Shown here one piece after another: positions 26,578-34,718 of a stretch of DNA of 64,000 nucleotides. The notes beneath the pieces are model-generated. The model was not told the origin of the DNA and did not search any database. It saw only the letters and a program-made list of their open reading frames with translations. Numbering within the stretch: position 1 is the stretch's first letter; every line of letters begins with the position of its first letter. A program made the position numbers and the translations under genes. Source of the DNA: a virus. The DNA is taken from positions 18,613 through 82,612 of IMG/VR virus record IMGVR_UViG_3300029915_000016; one strand, given 5' to 3'.

Positions 26578-26605
26578 TTGCACATCCACCAAACAGGTGT
26601 ATTCT
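26578..26605 (+). promoter_or_regulatory. Candidate rightward promoter
   Basis: TTGCAC at 26578-26583 and TATTCT at 26600-26605, 16-bp spacer, upstream of the small rightward gene at 26624. Confidence 0.45.
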
Positions 26606-26623
26606 ATCGGCAGAGGACCACAA

Positions 26624-26833
26624 ATGGAATCTCCAGACGCTCTTTCAATCGCCTTCCAAGTGGCTGAGGAATCGGCCACACTCGTTAAACTACTCGTTAT
26701 TGGCGTGCGTGCCAACGGATCTGTGCTTATATTAGACAGCGGTCTATCGTTAGACGAAGCTCAGAAGATGGGCAAGGATTTGGGCCTCTGGGTGGGTGGG
26801 CAACTGGAAAAAGAATTTCTCAAAACCTCTTGA
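26624..26833 (+). CDS. Small hypothetical protein
   Basis: 69 residues with AGAGGA before the ATG. Helix-strand-helix pattern (LVKLLVIGVRANGSVLILDSG). First gene of a rightward group. Confidence 0.45.
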   Translation: MESPDALSIAFQVAEESATLVKLLVIGVRANGSVLILDSGLSLDEAQKMGKDLGLWVGGQLEKEFLKTS

Positions 26834-26858
26834 CAAATGCAAACTCTGCGCCTATGGT
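26830..26858 (+). promoter_or_regulatory. Sigma-70-type promoter
   Basis: TTGACA at 26830-26835 and TATGGT at 26853-26858, 17-bp spacer, upstream of the gene starting at 26878. Confidence 0.6.
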
Positions 26859-26877
26859 ATGCGAATGGAGTGCAAGC

Positions 26878-27099
26878 ATGAGAATGCACGAGAGAGAAAT
26901 TCCCGTACAAAAAGCGCATAACGATATGGCTATAGTGGTCACGGAGGCCATTGGACGGCATCCGGGTCTGACCTATTTGGAACTTCTTGCCATACTAAAC
27001 CAAGTGGCCGCATCGTGGATTAAGATAGCTATTCGGGATGAAAGAAATACTAACGAAGCAATACAACCGGGAGGAGAAAGATATGTCGAAAAGCAATAA
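26878..27099 (+). CDS. Small hypothetical protein
   Basis: 73 residues. The start was set at the ATG downstream of the -10 box and of GGAG; earlier in-frame codons lie inside the promoter. TYLELLAILNQ suggests a winged-helix-like segment, but it is too short to call. Overlaps the next gene. Confidence 0.4.
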   Translation: MRMHEREIPVQKAHNDMAIVVTEAIGRHPGLTYLELLAILNQVAASWIKIAIRDERNTNEAIQPGGERYVEKQ

Positions 27100-27346
27100 C
27101 CATAGCATGACATCAAAAGGAGTAGGATTTAGCGAATTGTTAACCGTGTTGTTTATCGGCCTCAAGTTGGGACACGTTATTAACTGGAGTTGGTGGTGGG
27201 TGCTATGTCCATTGTGGATTGGCGCTGCTTTCATCTTTGCGATCCTTGCGCTTGTGTTCGTCGTCGCTATTCTTGTTAGCTCCGACAACAGAACGGAAAA
27301 GGAAGAGACGTTTGAGCCGCGTGCTGGAAAGACGCTGGGATTATGA
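27083..27346 (+). CDS. Small membrane protein
   Basis: 87 residues with GGGAGGAG before the ATG. Two membrane helices (residues about 17-35, and WVLCPLWIGAAFIFAILALV at about 43-62) and a charged tail. Stop overlaps the next ATG. Confidence 0.5.
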   Translation: MSKSNNHSMTSKGVGFSELLTVLFIGLKLGHVINWSWWWVLCPLWIGAAFIFAILALVFVVAILVSSDNRTEKEETFEPRAGKTLGL

Positions 27347-27645
27347 CACGAGAAGATCATCTCTTGGTAATTATCGCTGAAGAGTGCGTTGAGATTGCCA
27401 AGAATGCGACTAAGGCTCTCAGATTTGGTCTGGACGATTGTGAACCGGGACAGCCTGACACCAACGGAAGACGCATCTGCTTAGAGTGCGCTGATTTACA
27501 AGCGGTGTTGGAAATGCTTGCTGAGTCGAATTGTTTATTCCAACTCACAGGTAATAGCATAGACATGAAGCGCGCTATGGATGCGAAGAAGGTAAAGGTG
27601 GAGAAGTTTTTGAGGTATTCATCAGAACGAGGAAGGTTGGACTAA
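27343..27645 (+). CDS. MazG-like nucleotide pyrophosphohydrolase
   Basis: 100 residues. AEECVEIAKNATKALRFG is the EExxE helix of all-alpha NTP pyrophosphatases and RICLECADLQAVLEML matches the second ExxD-type metal site. Such proteins hydrolyse (d)NTPs or alarmone-type nucleotides and are common in phages. The small size fits the single-domain phage form. Confidence 0.65.
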   Translation: MTREDHLLVIIAEECVEIAKNATKALRFGLDDCEPGQPDTNGRRICLECADLQAVLEMLAESNCLFQLTGNSIDMKRAMDAKKVKVEKFLRYSSERGRLD

Positions 27646-27899
27646 TGAGCAAGCCGCATGAATACTACATCTTTACCACCGCTCACGGAGGCTGTGATGA
27701 AGCGTTGTTTTGGAGGCCAGAAGAAGCCGGATACACGCGATTCCTAGCGGCAGCAGGACGATACTCTAAAGAAGAATCCGATGCAATTTGTAAGATGAGA
27801 GGACAGGACTTCGCTATTCCATGTGAAATTGCAGAGGAACGTGCTATGAGGATGGTTCCGTGGGATTCGGTACAGGAGTTTGTGAAGGAGGCGAAATGA
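27645..27899 (+). CDS. Small hypothetical protein
   Basis: 84 residues; start overlaps the previous stop (TAATG). Aromatic-rich middle (DEALFWRPEEAGYTRFLAAAGRY). Unknown. Confidence 0.45.
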   Translation: MSKPHEYYIFTTAHGGCDEALFWRPEEAGYTRFLAAAGRYSKEESDAICKMRGQDFAIPCEIAEERAMRMVPWDSVQEFVKEAK

Positions 27900-28276
27900 G
27901 AGCAGATAAAATTAGGGAACAGAAACTAGAAGGAGCGGGAGGAGTTAATTATTCTGCACACTACGAAAGGGATTGCGCTATATTTTTGAGAGAACTTGCA
28001 GCGCAAGCGGCTGAATTGAACGATAAACTGAAGATCATACTCAATCCTCCTCTCATATACGACACGAAAACGATTGATCCTAGTGATATGATGGGATTTT
28101 CTGACGATCTTCCTCATCCAATATTTACCATGAATGAGCCACGAGCTACGCTCCGTGACCAGTTTGCTATGGCTGCTCTGACTGGACTACTGTCCGATCC
28201 TACTAGCTCAGGACCAAAAGGATGTGCGGAAGCTGCGTACTCCTACGCTGATGCCATGATGGAGAGAAGAAAGTGA
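27896..28276 (+). CDS. Hypothetical protein
   Basis: 126 residues from the ATG with GGAGG and ATGA overlap. Helical first half, then an acidic loop and a helical end. Unknown. Confidence 0.45.
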   Translation: MRADKIREQKLEGAGGVNYSAHYERDCAIFLRELAAQAAELNDKLKIILNPPLIYDTKTIDPSDMMGFSDDLPHPIFTMNEPRATLRDQFAMAALTGLLSDPTSSGPKGCAEAAYSYADAMMERRK

Positions 28277-28623
28277 CCGTCAAGAAGATCAAGCCACGCT
28301 ATCCCTGCCCTCTTTGTGACTCTGAAATGAGTTTTGAGTTGACTATCAACGCGCACAGAGGATTCAATGATTACGTGGCAGTGAACGTGAAAGCGAGTTG
28401 CTCAAACGATAAGTGTCGGTACGAGGAGCGAACAAAGGGACACTCCAAAAACATGGAAACCGTAGAAAAGATGCGAGATGTAGTGGCATCCTATCGCGGT
28501 GCGGAGATGTTCAAGCAGGGAAGATTTGAGGAAGGCAACATAGGAATCAATCGGCGTCGGCATACCGGCATAGGACACTTTGAACCCGTAACCGCAGAGG
28601 AAGTGAAAGGGAGGAAACGATGA
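28273..28623 (+). CDS. Zinc-ribbon hypothetical protein
   Basis: 116 residues starting at GTG that overlaps the previous stop. YPCPLCDSEM and ASCSNDKCRY form a zinc ribbon; the C-terminal half is basic. Possibly nucleic-acid binding. Confidence 0.5.
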   Translation: MTVKKIKPRYPCPLCDSEMSFELTINAHRGFNDYVAVNVKASCSNDKCRYEERTKGHSKNMETVEKMRDVVASYRGAEMFKQGRFEEGNIGINRRRHTGIGHFEPVTAEEVKGRKR

Positions 28624-28898
28624 GCGCAGGAAAGCACAAGTATGATGGAATTAACCCGTTGAATAGGTTGCACGAAGGCGAACCGTGGTTTTTTGTTAGG
28701 GGACAGGATAGGCTAAGTGTTGATGCGGTAATCGAATACAGCCATCTCCTACGCCGTGAGGCAAACAAGGCGTCTCTACGAAATGATTACGACCTGTCGG
28801 ATTCTCTTTCCAAACAGGCCGCAGATGTGCTTGAGTTTGCTCAAGATTTCGTGGATTGGCAGAAAGAGAACAACGATCTGGTCAAGTATCCAGACTAG
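28620..28898 (+). CDS. Small hypothetical protein
   Basis: 92 residues, overlaps the previous stop. Helical (HLLRREANKASLRNDYDLSD). Stop overlaps the end of the convergent membrane gene by 4 bp. Confidence 0.45.
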   Translation: MSAGKHKYDGINPLNRLHEGEPWFFVRGQDRLSVDAVIEYSHLLRREANKASLRNDYDLSDSLSKQAADVLEFAQDFVDWQKENNDLVKYPD

Positions 28899-29095
28899 CG
28901 GACTAACGGATGACCGAAACCACCCGATCCGATAAGAGGAACAAGAGCATAGATGAGCCAAATAAGGAAGATAACTCCAACAATTGCTGCTGCAATGTTT
29001 ATCCATGGCTGAGGCGCTCCAAGTGTACGGGCAACGTAGAAAATCAACGCGACGATCAGCATGAACACAAGGATTGTAATCAGAAATCCGATCAT
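28895..29095 (-). CDS. Small two-helix membrane protein
   Basis: 66 residues from the ATG after GAGGTG. Two strong hydrophobic helices (IGFLITILVFMLIVALIFYV and NIAAAIVGVIFLIWLIYALV). It resembles small membrane proteins scattered through phage genomes. Single leftward gene between rightward neighbours. Confidence 0.55.
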   Translation of the reverse strand: MIGFLITILVFMLIVALIFYVARTLGAPQPWINIAAAIVGVIFLIWLIYALVPLIGSGGFGHPLVR

Positions 29096-29165
29096 GGGAC
29101 ACCTCACATCTCAGTAAACGACGTTTTTATCCTTTGCGATGTATCGGATTGAACAGGAGAGTGCA

Positions 29166-30047
29166 ATGAAAAACAGACGATGGGGCGATAACGACAAGTA
29201 TTGGGGTCCGTTTACATACGCGCATTCGGATAAAGAATACAATCCTTTCGCGGTTATACTTGGATCTGGAGACGAGGAGCATCCGGGGTGCTATCTCAGG
29301 CTTGGTGCATTCCATAGGACGCTGATCTGTTCGCTCCCGCCGATCATTCCACCGTATCGCAGGAAGGTAGTTGCGAAGTTTTGGAACGAGGATGACATTA
29401 AGCGTCTAGGACGCAACTGGTACTACGACGTTCATGAGCGTGAGTACGGATTCTCCTATGCCGCGAGTGGATGTATCGGAGATGGTGGATTTCTGCAAGT
29501 CTTTCTTGGCCGTCAGACGCACGACAGCAGCAACGAACAGCGGTGGTCATGCTTCACGCCATGGAATAAATGGAATAACTGGCGTCATGTGAGGAATAGT
29601 TATTACGGTTTGTATGGAGAGTTTTTTGCATCCGAACCACAGCATCGTATCGACTTCACTACGAAGGCAGGAAACGACAAGTACGCGGAGTGGACGGCGA
29701 TTGTGGATGCTTGCCCTACGTTTACGTTCGCATTCAATGACTTTGACGGTGAGTTGCTAACCGCCAAAACTCGTATCGAGGAGCGCCAGTGGGAACTTGG
29801 AACTGGATGGTTTAAGTGGCTATCTAATTTCCATAAGCCAATCATTCACCGTTCGCTTGATATTCAATTCTCAGGCGAAACCGGAAAGCGCAAAGGATCA
29901 TGGAAGGGTGGCACGGTAGGACATTCTATCGAGATGCTACCCGGAGAACTGCACGAGTCGGCGTTTAAGAGATACTGCAAAGAGCACGATATGGTATTCC
30001 TTGGCAGGAGCGGAATAGGAGCATTTGACAATTCCCGTAGTGTGTGA
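29166..30047 (+). CDS. Conserved phage protein of unknown function
   Basis: 293 residues from the ATG with AGGAG. Motifs familiar from many phage genomes: RRWGDNDKYWGPFTYA near the start, TLICSLPPIIPPYR, YGFSY, and GTGWFKWLS with RRxDIQFSGETG-like spacing near the end. No biochemical function is known to me. It precedes the terminator that separates it from the tRNA array. Confidence 0.6.
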   Translation: MKNRRWGDNDKYWGPFTYAHSDKEYNPFAVILGSGDEEHPGCYLRLGAFHRTLICSLPPIIPPYRRKVVAKFWNEDDIKRLGRNWYYDVHEREYGFSYAASGCIGDGGFLQVFLGRQTHDSSNEQRWSCFTPWNKWNNWRHVRNSYYGLYGEFFASEPQHRIDFTTKAGNDKYAEWTAIVDACPTFTFAFNDFDGELLTAKTRIEERQWELGTGWFKWLSNFHKPIIHRSLDIQFSGETGKRKGSWKGGTVGHSIEMLPGELHESAFKRYCKEHDMVFLGRSGIGAFDNSRSV

Positions 30048-30157
30048 GAGGATTTACCTCATGAAGAACTTGTGCTTATCTCTATCGTCTTATTGCTCAC
30101 TCAGTCTGAGTGGACGAGAGGCTATGGGATAAGTCCAAGTTTAGGATTTGTACCACG

Positions 30158-30185
30158 AGCCTCCAGAAATGGGGGCTTTTGTTTT
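30158..30185 (+). terminator. Rho-independent terminator before the tRNA array
   Basis: AGCCTCC / GGGGGCT around loop AGAAAT, then TTTTGTTTT. It lies 2 bases before the first tRNA, so the array must be read through it or have its own start. Confidence 0.7.
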
Positions 30186-30187
30186 GT

Positions 30188-30266
30188 GGGAGAGTACGCC
30201 AACGGAAGAGCGTTTGGACTTAAAATCCAAAGGATATGACGGGTTCAAATCCCTCCTCTCCTACCA
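30188..30266 (+). tRNA. tRNA-Leu(UAA)
   Basis: Acceptor GGGAGAG / CTCTCCT, A73, encoded CCA. Anticodon loop CTTAAAA gives UAA. The variable loop is short (class I), unusual because bacterial tRNA-Leu has a long arm. Confidence 0.8.
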
Positions 30267-30268
30267 TT

Positions 30269-30341
30269 GTGCCGTAAGCGAAGGACGAGCATCCGATCTG
30301 CAAAATCGGAGAACAGGGTTAAAGTCCCTGACGGCACTCCA
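30269..30341 (+). tRNA. tRNA-Cys(GCA)
   Basis: Acceptor GTGCCGT / ACGGCAC with U73 (a Cys identity base), anticodon loop CTGCAAA, CCA encoded. Confidence 0.85.
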
Positions 30342-30353
30342 AGTTTAAGATGT

Positions 30354-30439
30354 GCGCGTGTAGCAAAACGGCAAAGCGCAAGGTTTAGGCCCTTGAGGTG
30401 GAAACACCATTGGGAGTTCGAGTCTCCCCACGCGCACCA
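30354..30439 (+). tRNA. tRNA-Leu(UAG)
   Basis: Acceptor GCGCGTG / CACGCGC, A73, CCA. Anticodon stem CAAGG / CCTTG with loop TTTAGGC. Long variable arm, as expected for Leu. Confidence 0.85.
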
Positions 30440-30452
30440 GATTTTAGAAGTA

Positions 30453-30530
30453 CCTCGCATGGCGAAATGGAAGAGCGGCGCTCTCAAAAAGCGTGTCATA
30501 TTCCCGGTTCGAGTCCGGGTGCGAGGACCA
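30453..30530 (+). tRNA. tRNA-Leu(CAA)
   Basis: Acceptor CCTCGCA / TGCGAGG, A73, CCA. Leu-like D arm start TGGCGAAA, anticodon loop CTCAAAA. The variable loop is short for Leu. Confidence 0.8.
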
Positions 30531-30531
30531 C

Positions 30532-30620
30532 GGAGAAGTGCCAGAACGGTAAATGGGCCGCACTGCTAATGCGGTGGTCCTGAAAAGGCCACGTGGGGTC
30601 AGCACCCACCTTCTCCGCCA
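30532..30620 (+). tRNA. tRNA-Ser(GCU)
   Basis: Acceptor GGAGAAG / CTTCTCC, G73, CCA. Anticodon loop CTGCTAA, long variable arm closed by a GAAAA loop. The T loop is GTCAGCA, not TTC-type. Confidence 0.85.
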
Positions 30621-30627
30621 TGTTTAC

Positions 30628-30718
30628 GGAAGGATGAGCGGAATTGGTATCGCACTCGCTTGGAAAGCGAGCTTATGTCGAAAGGCATATGCAGGTTCGA
30701 GTCCTGTTCCTTCCGCCA
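30628..30718 (+). tRNA. tRNA-Ser(GGA)
   Basis: Acceptor GGAAGGA / TCCTTCC, G73, CCA. Anticodon loop TTGGAAA, long variable arm with GAAA loop. Confidence 0.88.
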
Positions 30719-30722
30719 GTTT

Positions 30723-30813
30723 GGTATACGCCGTCAACGGTGAGACAATCCGCCTCGAAAACGGATGGGGTGTCAGAGATGGCACAGGAGTTCAATTCTC
30801 TCGTATACCGCCA
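30723..30813 (+). tRNA. tRNA-Ser(CGA)
   Basis: Acceptor GGTATAC / GTATACC, G73, CCA. Anticodon loop CTCGAAA closed by a C-A mismatch; long variable arm. Confidence 0.85.
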
Positions 30814-30818
30814 AGTTA

Positions 30819-30906
30819 GGCGAGTCCCGCAGACGGCTCTGCGAACGGCTTTGAATACCGTTGGCTCCTGAGAGGGATGGGGGATCGACACCTCGACTCG
30901 CCGCCA
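30819..30906 (+). tRNA. tRNA-Ser(UGA)
   Basis: Acceptor GGCGAGT / ACTCGCC, G73, CCA. Anticodon loop TTTGAAT; long variable arm; non-standard T loop. Confidence 0.8.
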
Positions 30907-30912
30907 TGTTGT

Positions 30913-31003
30913 GCGTTGGCTGTAGTGACGGTGGACTGCACCAGACTGTAAATCTGGATTCTCTTTGAGGACACTGGGGGTTCAAATCCCTCCCAACGCA
31001 CCA
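30913..31003 (+). tRNA. tRNA-Tyr(GUA)
   Basis: Acceptor GCGTTGG / CCAACGC, A73, CCA. Anticodon stem CCAGA / TCTGG with loop CTGTAAA; long variable arm as usual for bacterial Tyr. Confidence 0.88.
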
Positions 31004-31006
31004 GTA

Positions 31007-31426
31007 TTAAATATCCGAGTTGTACCAGCGAATCATCTTCCTAAATTCGCTTAATCTAATACAGATACAATGATTAATATATTGGCGAAGTGGAGAAATA
31101 ATAACTACATCTGGCATCTTCTTCATTATCCATTTCCCTTTTACCTTGACTCCAATCCGGGTAACTATCTCTGCGCCATAGGAACCTAACCTTAATCCAT
31201 CATTAGGTTTTTTATCTGTTAAGGTGGTCATGTCAAACGTGCTGACAAAATCTACTGCTTTACGGAAGTCTTTGATCGGAATCGTCACATCAGAAAAGTA
31301 TCCACGTACAGACACACGGAACCACATCCTTTTTCCGTCTGCCGTGACGCGAGCATCAAAACCCGGTGCTTCAAACACCGCTACGTTTACATCCCAATTA
31401 TTCCCGTTCAGATCGCGTGGTTTCAT
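31007..31426 (-). CDS. Hypothetical protein in tRNA array
   Basis: 139 residues from the ATG at 31426, 6 nt downstream of a TATAAT on the minus strand; a longer open frame lacks a ribosome site. Beta-rich sequence (MWFRVSVRGYFSDVTIPIKD). Its 3' end abuts tRNA-Tyr. Unknown function. Confidence 0.5.
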   Translation of the reverse strand: MKPRDLNGNNWDVNVAVFEAPGFDARVTADGKRMWFRVSVRGYFSDVTIPIKDFRKAVDFVSTFDMTTLTDKKPNDGLRLGSYGAEIVTRIGVKVKGKWIMKKMPDVVIISPLRQYINHCICIRLSEFRKMIRWYNSDI

Positions 31427-31636
31427 GAAAGCATTATACATCAAATCAAATAAGGCGCATTTTTTCCTTGACAACTCGCAAGGATAGCGATACGCTTTCT
31501 TTGGGTCTGGATGGCTTCGTATCCCGTTCAAGACGGACCCCACAAATGTCTACCAACGGGAGATAGGAGATAGCTTCTCGGTAGCTATCTGACTTGGTGG
31601 AGTCCTATTCAATACGAAATGGGCCAGAATTTGACG

Positions 31637-31670
31637 CGGGGAGACGGTATTTATACGTTTCCCCGTTTTC
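31637..31670 (+). terminator. Terminator-like hairpin before HNH gene
   Basis: CGGGGA...TCCCCG, extended inside by ACG / CGT, followed by TTTTC. Upstream at about 31569-31590 is a second palindrome (GATAGCT / AGCTATC). Confidence 0.55.
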
Positions 31671-31734
31671 TGTTATACTAGGGGTGTCGGATGTGTCACC
31701 ATCCGGCAAAGCCTCATCGTTCGGAGGAACGAAT

Positions 31735-32475
31735 ATGACACCCCTATCCAAAGATACACCTATTACTCGTAAACGCGAAAGAGCATTATATTATCGAGAG
31801 TATAGGAAGAAAAAAGGTGCAAATCAAAGATCAGAACAAGAAGCCTTGCGTCTAAAAGCATTAGAAGAATACATCAAAAACCCAAACGTATGCTTGTTTT
31901 GCTCAAAAGTAATTGAACCTAAAATAACAGAAAAACTCTCGATAACTAAACGTAAGAGATACTGTGACGTTAAATGCTCAAGTGCGTCAAGAAAGAGAGA
32001 GTGTAAGTGTGTACCATGCATCTACTGCGGTAAACCATTAAAGAGACACCTAAAGAAATTCTGCACGAAAAGCTGCGCGTCTCGGTCAAGGGGAATCTTG
32101 CAATCTATTACGAAAGGCGATCTTTTCTCGAAAAGATCTGGATACCAATCGGCGAGGAGCGCCATACAAAGGGATGCTAGAACTGTGTACTTGTGGAGTA
32201 AAAGGAAACTGGAGTGTTTAATTTGTGGATACTCGAAGCATGTGGATATAGCGCACATCAAACCTGTTTCAGATTTCGATGATGCGTGTACTGTCGCTGA
32301 GATAAACGCGATGGATAACCTTGTTTCTCTATGTCCTAATCACCATTGGGAATTTGATCACGGTTTTTTGAAATTCAACGCTGGTTGCTTTGAAGGATCG
32401 AATACACGTAAAGTAATCCGAAAACGTGATTACGATCAAATAAACCTATTTCCACTAGCGCAGAATAATTCTTGA
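31735..32475 (+). CDS. HNH endonuclease
   Basis: 246 residues from the ATG after GGAGG. Basic N-terminus, several Cys pairs (CLFCSK, CIYCGKPL, CTKSC), and a C-terminal HNH core: CLICGYSKHVDIAHIKPV, then INAMDNLVSLCPNHHWEFDHG. Free-standing homing-type endonuclease inside the tRNA array. Confidence 0.8.
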   Translation: MTPLSKDTPITRKRERALYYREYRKKKGANQRSEQEALRLKALEEYIKNPNVCLFCSKVIEPKITEKLSITKRKRYCDVKCSSASRKRECKCVPCIYCGKPLKRHLKKFCTKSCASRSRGILQSITKGDLFSKRSGYQSARSAIQRDARTVYLWSKRKLECLICGYSKHVDIAHIKPVSDFDDACTVAEINAMDNLVSLCPNHHWEFDHGFLKFNAGCFEGSNTRKVIRKRDYDQINLFPLAQNNS

Positions 32476-32500
32476 CAACTGTATATAATTGCGTTATCGT
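32472..32500 (+). promoter_or_regulatory. Promoter for tRNA-fMet and next gene
   Basis: TTGACA at 32472-32477 and TATCGT at 32495-32500, 17-bp spacer. The tRNA begins 7 nt after the -10 box, at about +1. Confidence 0.6.
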
Positions 32501-32506
32501 TTAATT

Positions 32507-32584
32507 CGCGGGGTGGACTGGAGACGGTTCCAGCTTGGTCTCATAAGCCAAATCACGTCGGTTCGATTCCGATTCCCGCAACCA
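32507..32584 (+). tRNA. Initiator-type tRNA-Met(CAU)
   Basis: CGCGGGG / TCCCGCA keeps the C1-A72 mismatch that marks bacterial initiator tRNA. A73 and CCA are present. Anticodon loop CTCATAA. The three G-C pairs of the initiator anticodon stem are only partly present (GGT / GCC). Confidence 0.85.
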
Positions 32585-32658
32585 TTTCGAGACGTGACCT
32601 GATCTGTCTCAACGGGCTTGCACGATGACAAGCGCATCTAGCAATAAGGAGAATTGAG

Positions 32659-33018
32659 ATGCGTACACGCTGCAAGTTCAAAGTTGTGTCGGTGGAAGAA
32701 ATAGAAGGCGAAATCAGCCGCAAATCATTTAAGGGCGATTACGGAACCAACATCGATGAGTACGGTGGTCTAGCTGGACCGGAATACACCGAGAGTCAGG
32801 GTTTAAGAAACGGTGAACAGTACAAATGGGTTCCAACTGGGAAGTATTGCCAGAATGTACGGCTGGCCGCACAGTATGATTCGCGGGACTCGGAAGATAT
32901 GAGTTTTGCAGCGGCGACACCTTCAGGAGAACTCAAGATTCTTGTGAGTAACCCTGTGGTGGTTGGGAGTTTTAGGCCGGGGAAGAGTTTTTATCTCGAC
33001 CTGATTCCGTGTGAATAA
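32659..33018 (+). CDS. Conserved small phage protein
   Basis: 119 residues with AAGGAG. Beta-rich; VRLAAQYDSR...FAAATPSGELKI...NPVV...PGKSFYLDL resembles a family common in phages, of unknown function. Lies between tRNA-fMet and a structured non-coding segment. Confidence 0.55.
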   Translation: MRTRCKFKVVSVEEIEGEISRKSFKGDYGTNIDEYGGLAGPEYTESQGLRNGEQYKWVPTGKYCQNVRLAAQYDSRDSEDMSFAAATPSGELKILVSNPVVVGSFRPGKSFYLDLIPCE

Positions 33019-33238
33019 GGTTCCACGTCCCCTCACGGTATGGTGACGTGGTGGTGGTCCGGTGGGGTGCAAACCCTATTGGGGTCTGACAGCCGGGAAA
33101 GACCGGCAAGGATTGATGGGTTGCGTCGGCGCATCCCTTAACGGGTGGCCTAGGAGTTAGGAAACCAGACGGTTGTTACCGTTGGACGGAGAATACCGCT
33201 AGAACAGTTGGGCCGATGAGATGGGCGCTGTGGCACTC
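33019..33238. ncRNA. Highly structured non-coding segment, class unknown
   Basis: About 220 bp without a gene but with many nested inverted repeats: CCACGTC / GACGTGG, GCCGG / CCGGC, GGGTTGCG / CGCATCCC (one mismatch), CCTA / TAGG and ACGGT / ACCGT. GC-rich relative to its surroundings. It lies between a rightward gene and the 3' end of a leftward tnpB, so the strand is undecided. It does not match a riboswitch or ribozyme core I know. Confidence 0.45.
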
Positions 33239-33253
33239 GTGAATCACCGTCAT

Positions 33254-34441
33254 CTAAATCAGACAGTTTCCGGCTTCAATGGCATCTGCGTTAGCTAAAG
33301 ACTTGCGTCCCAACTTCCGTCTTACGTTGCCTCCACCAGCAGTAGCGCCAATCCCTGACGCCAGTATCCGTAAACCTTCGTCACGGATATTCTTCGCCGC
33401 ATTTATATCGCGGTCATGATGTGTTGAGCAGGATGGGCAGGTCCAAGAACGAACAATTAACGGCATCTTACCATTCTGAAATCCGCACTCGGAACAAACT
33501 TTGCTTGACGGAAAAAAGCGTCCTATTTTTATGAAAGCCTTACCATCGCGCTCTGCTTTGTACTTGAGAAACAATGTTAGTGTTCCCCACCCTACATCTG
33601 ATACTGCTTTCGCAAGGTTATGGTTAGCTATCATTCCCTTCACATTCAAATCCTCTACGATCACGACTTGGTTCTCATCAATGATCTTGCGAGAGACTTT
33701 GTGAAGGTAATCACGGCGCTGGTTTGTGATATGTTCATGAACTCGTGCAACCTGAATACGTGCTTTGTTGCGACTTGATGAGCCTTTCTTTTTGCGACTC
33801 AAAGATTGCTGCTTACGCTTTAGATTCTTTTCTGACTTGGCAATCCAGCGAGGATTATTAAACTTCGATCCATCGCTAGTAATTGCTAAATGCGTTAAAC
33901 CTACGTCTACACCGATTGCCTTCCCTTCGATAGAAATAGGAGGAACAGGAATAGAATCATCGGTAAGAATCGAAGCGTAGTAGTGGCCGCATGGATTCTT
34001 GCTCACCGTGACCGTCTTGATTCGTCCAACAATCTCACGGTGTATGACAGCCTTAACTTTGCCAACTTTAGGAAGATTTATTATACTCCCGTCTATTTTA
34101 ACGTGTTGCGGATACTGAATCGACTGTTTTCTATGCTTAGATTTGAATCGTGGATATCTAGCCCTCTTCTCAAAGAAGTTCTGGAACGCTGCTGCCAAAT
34201 TACGAATTGATGATTGAAGGACTTGCGCGTATGCGTCTTTCATCCATTCATGTTCTGTTTTCAATTCAGGCAAACGATTCGCCATTGCAACAAATGTGAG
34301 ACTTTTTCCGGTTTCCTTGTACACTTTCTGCGTTTCCGCCAAAGCCCAATTCCACGTCCAACGAGCACATCCAAACTGGCATACAAGTAAATTTTCCTGC
34401 TCAAAGGTGGGATAGAGACGAAATTTTGTCGTATTCAACAT
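33254..34441 (-). CDS. tnpB: TnpB (IS200/IS605-type RNA-guided nuclease)
   Basis: 395 residues, complete. RuvC residues: Asp in GVDVGLTHLAITSDG, Glu in VVIVEDLNVKGM, Asp in HDRDINAAKNI; zinc ribbon CSECG...CPSC between the last two. TnpB proteins are RNA-guided DNA nucleases that keep the parent element in place and are ancestors of Cas12. The guide RNA normally comes from the 3' end of the gene and its flank. A consensus promoter ends 7 nt before the ATG, so the mRNA should be leaderless. Confidence 0.9.
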   Translation of the reverse strand: MLNTTKFRLYPTFEQENLLVCQFGCARWTWNWALAETQKVYKETGKSLTFVAMANRLPELKTEHEWMKDAYAQVLQSSIRNLAAAFQNFFEKRARYPRFKSKHRKQSIQYPQHVKIDGSIINLPKVGKVKAVIHREIVGRIKTVTVSKNPCGHYYASILTDDSIPVPPISIEGKAIGVDVGLTHLAITSDGSKFNNPRWIAKSEKNLKRKQQSLSRKKKGSSSRNKARIQVARVHEHITNQRRDYLHKVSRKIIDENQVVIVEDLNVKGMIANHNLAKAVSDVGWGTLTLFLKYKAERDGKAFIKIGRFFPSSKVCSECGFQNGKMPLIVRSWTCPSCSTHHDRDINAAKNIRDEGLRILASGIGATAGGGNVRRKLGRKSLANADAIEAGNCLI

Positions 34442-34448
34442 TTATTTA

Positions 34449-34477
34449 ATCCTACCATGTATACGATTAAATGTCAA
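34449..34477 (-). promoter_or_regulatory. Promoter of tnpB 1
   Basis: On the minus strand TTGACA (34477-34472), 17-bp spacer, TAGGAT (34454-34449), then 7 nt to the ATG. Confidence 0.6.
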
Positions 34478-34546
34478 TATTTCTCTATTTTTGCGTTTAC
34501 TTATTTCACTAAGATGTGATATAAAAAGTAACAGCAACAAGTTTAC

Positions 34547-34620
34547 GGTCCCATGGTCTAACGGTATGATTCATCTCTGTCTAAGATGCGTTCGGGGTTC
34601 GACTCCCCGTGGGATCGCCA
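34547..34620 (+). tRNA. tRNA-Asp(GUC)
   Basis: Acceptor GGTCCCA / TGGGATC, G73 (Asp identity), CCA. Anticodon stem CATCT / AGATG, loop CTGTCTA. Confidence 0.88.
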
Positions 34621-34627
34621 TAGTTGT

Positions 34628-34710
34628 GCTGCCGTTCTCGGTACTGGTATCTGAGCACCGTCTTTCAAGCGGTTGAATTTAATGCGAGTTCGATTCTCGT
34701 CGGCAGCGCC
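34628..34710 (+). tRNA. tRNA-Glu(UUC)
   Basis: Acceptor GCTGCCG / CGGCAGC, G73, CCA. Anticodon loop CTTTCAA. Variable region somewhat long. Confidence 0.8.
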
Positions 34711-34718
34711 AAGTTTAT

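Larger units (their letters stand above)
33239..34480 (-). mobile_element. TnpB-only element 1
   Basis: Contains a complete tnpB and no tnpA. The downstream end on the minus strand is a hairpin CTGTC...GACGG with loop TGATTTAGA followed by GTGATTCAC; the tnpB stop TAG lies in the loop. The same loop occurs at the end of element 3. Boundaries are approximate. Confidence 0.5.

Noticed and set aside
30245-31001. Several long open frames across the tRNA block 30.2-31.0 kb on both strands
   Set aside because: They run through nine well-formed tRNAs; stop-poor tRNA sequence explains them.
33019-33238. Cobalamin or other known riboswitch (GGTGCAAACC-like block)
   Set aside because: The rest of the cobalamin core, including the GCCACTG box, is missing and no transport or synthesis gene follows.
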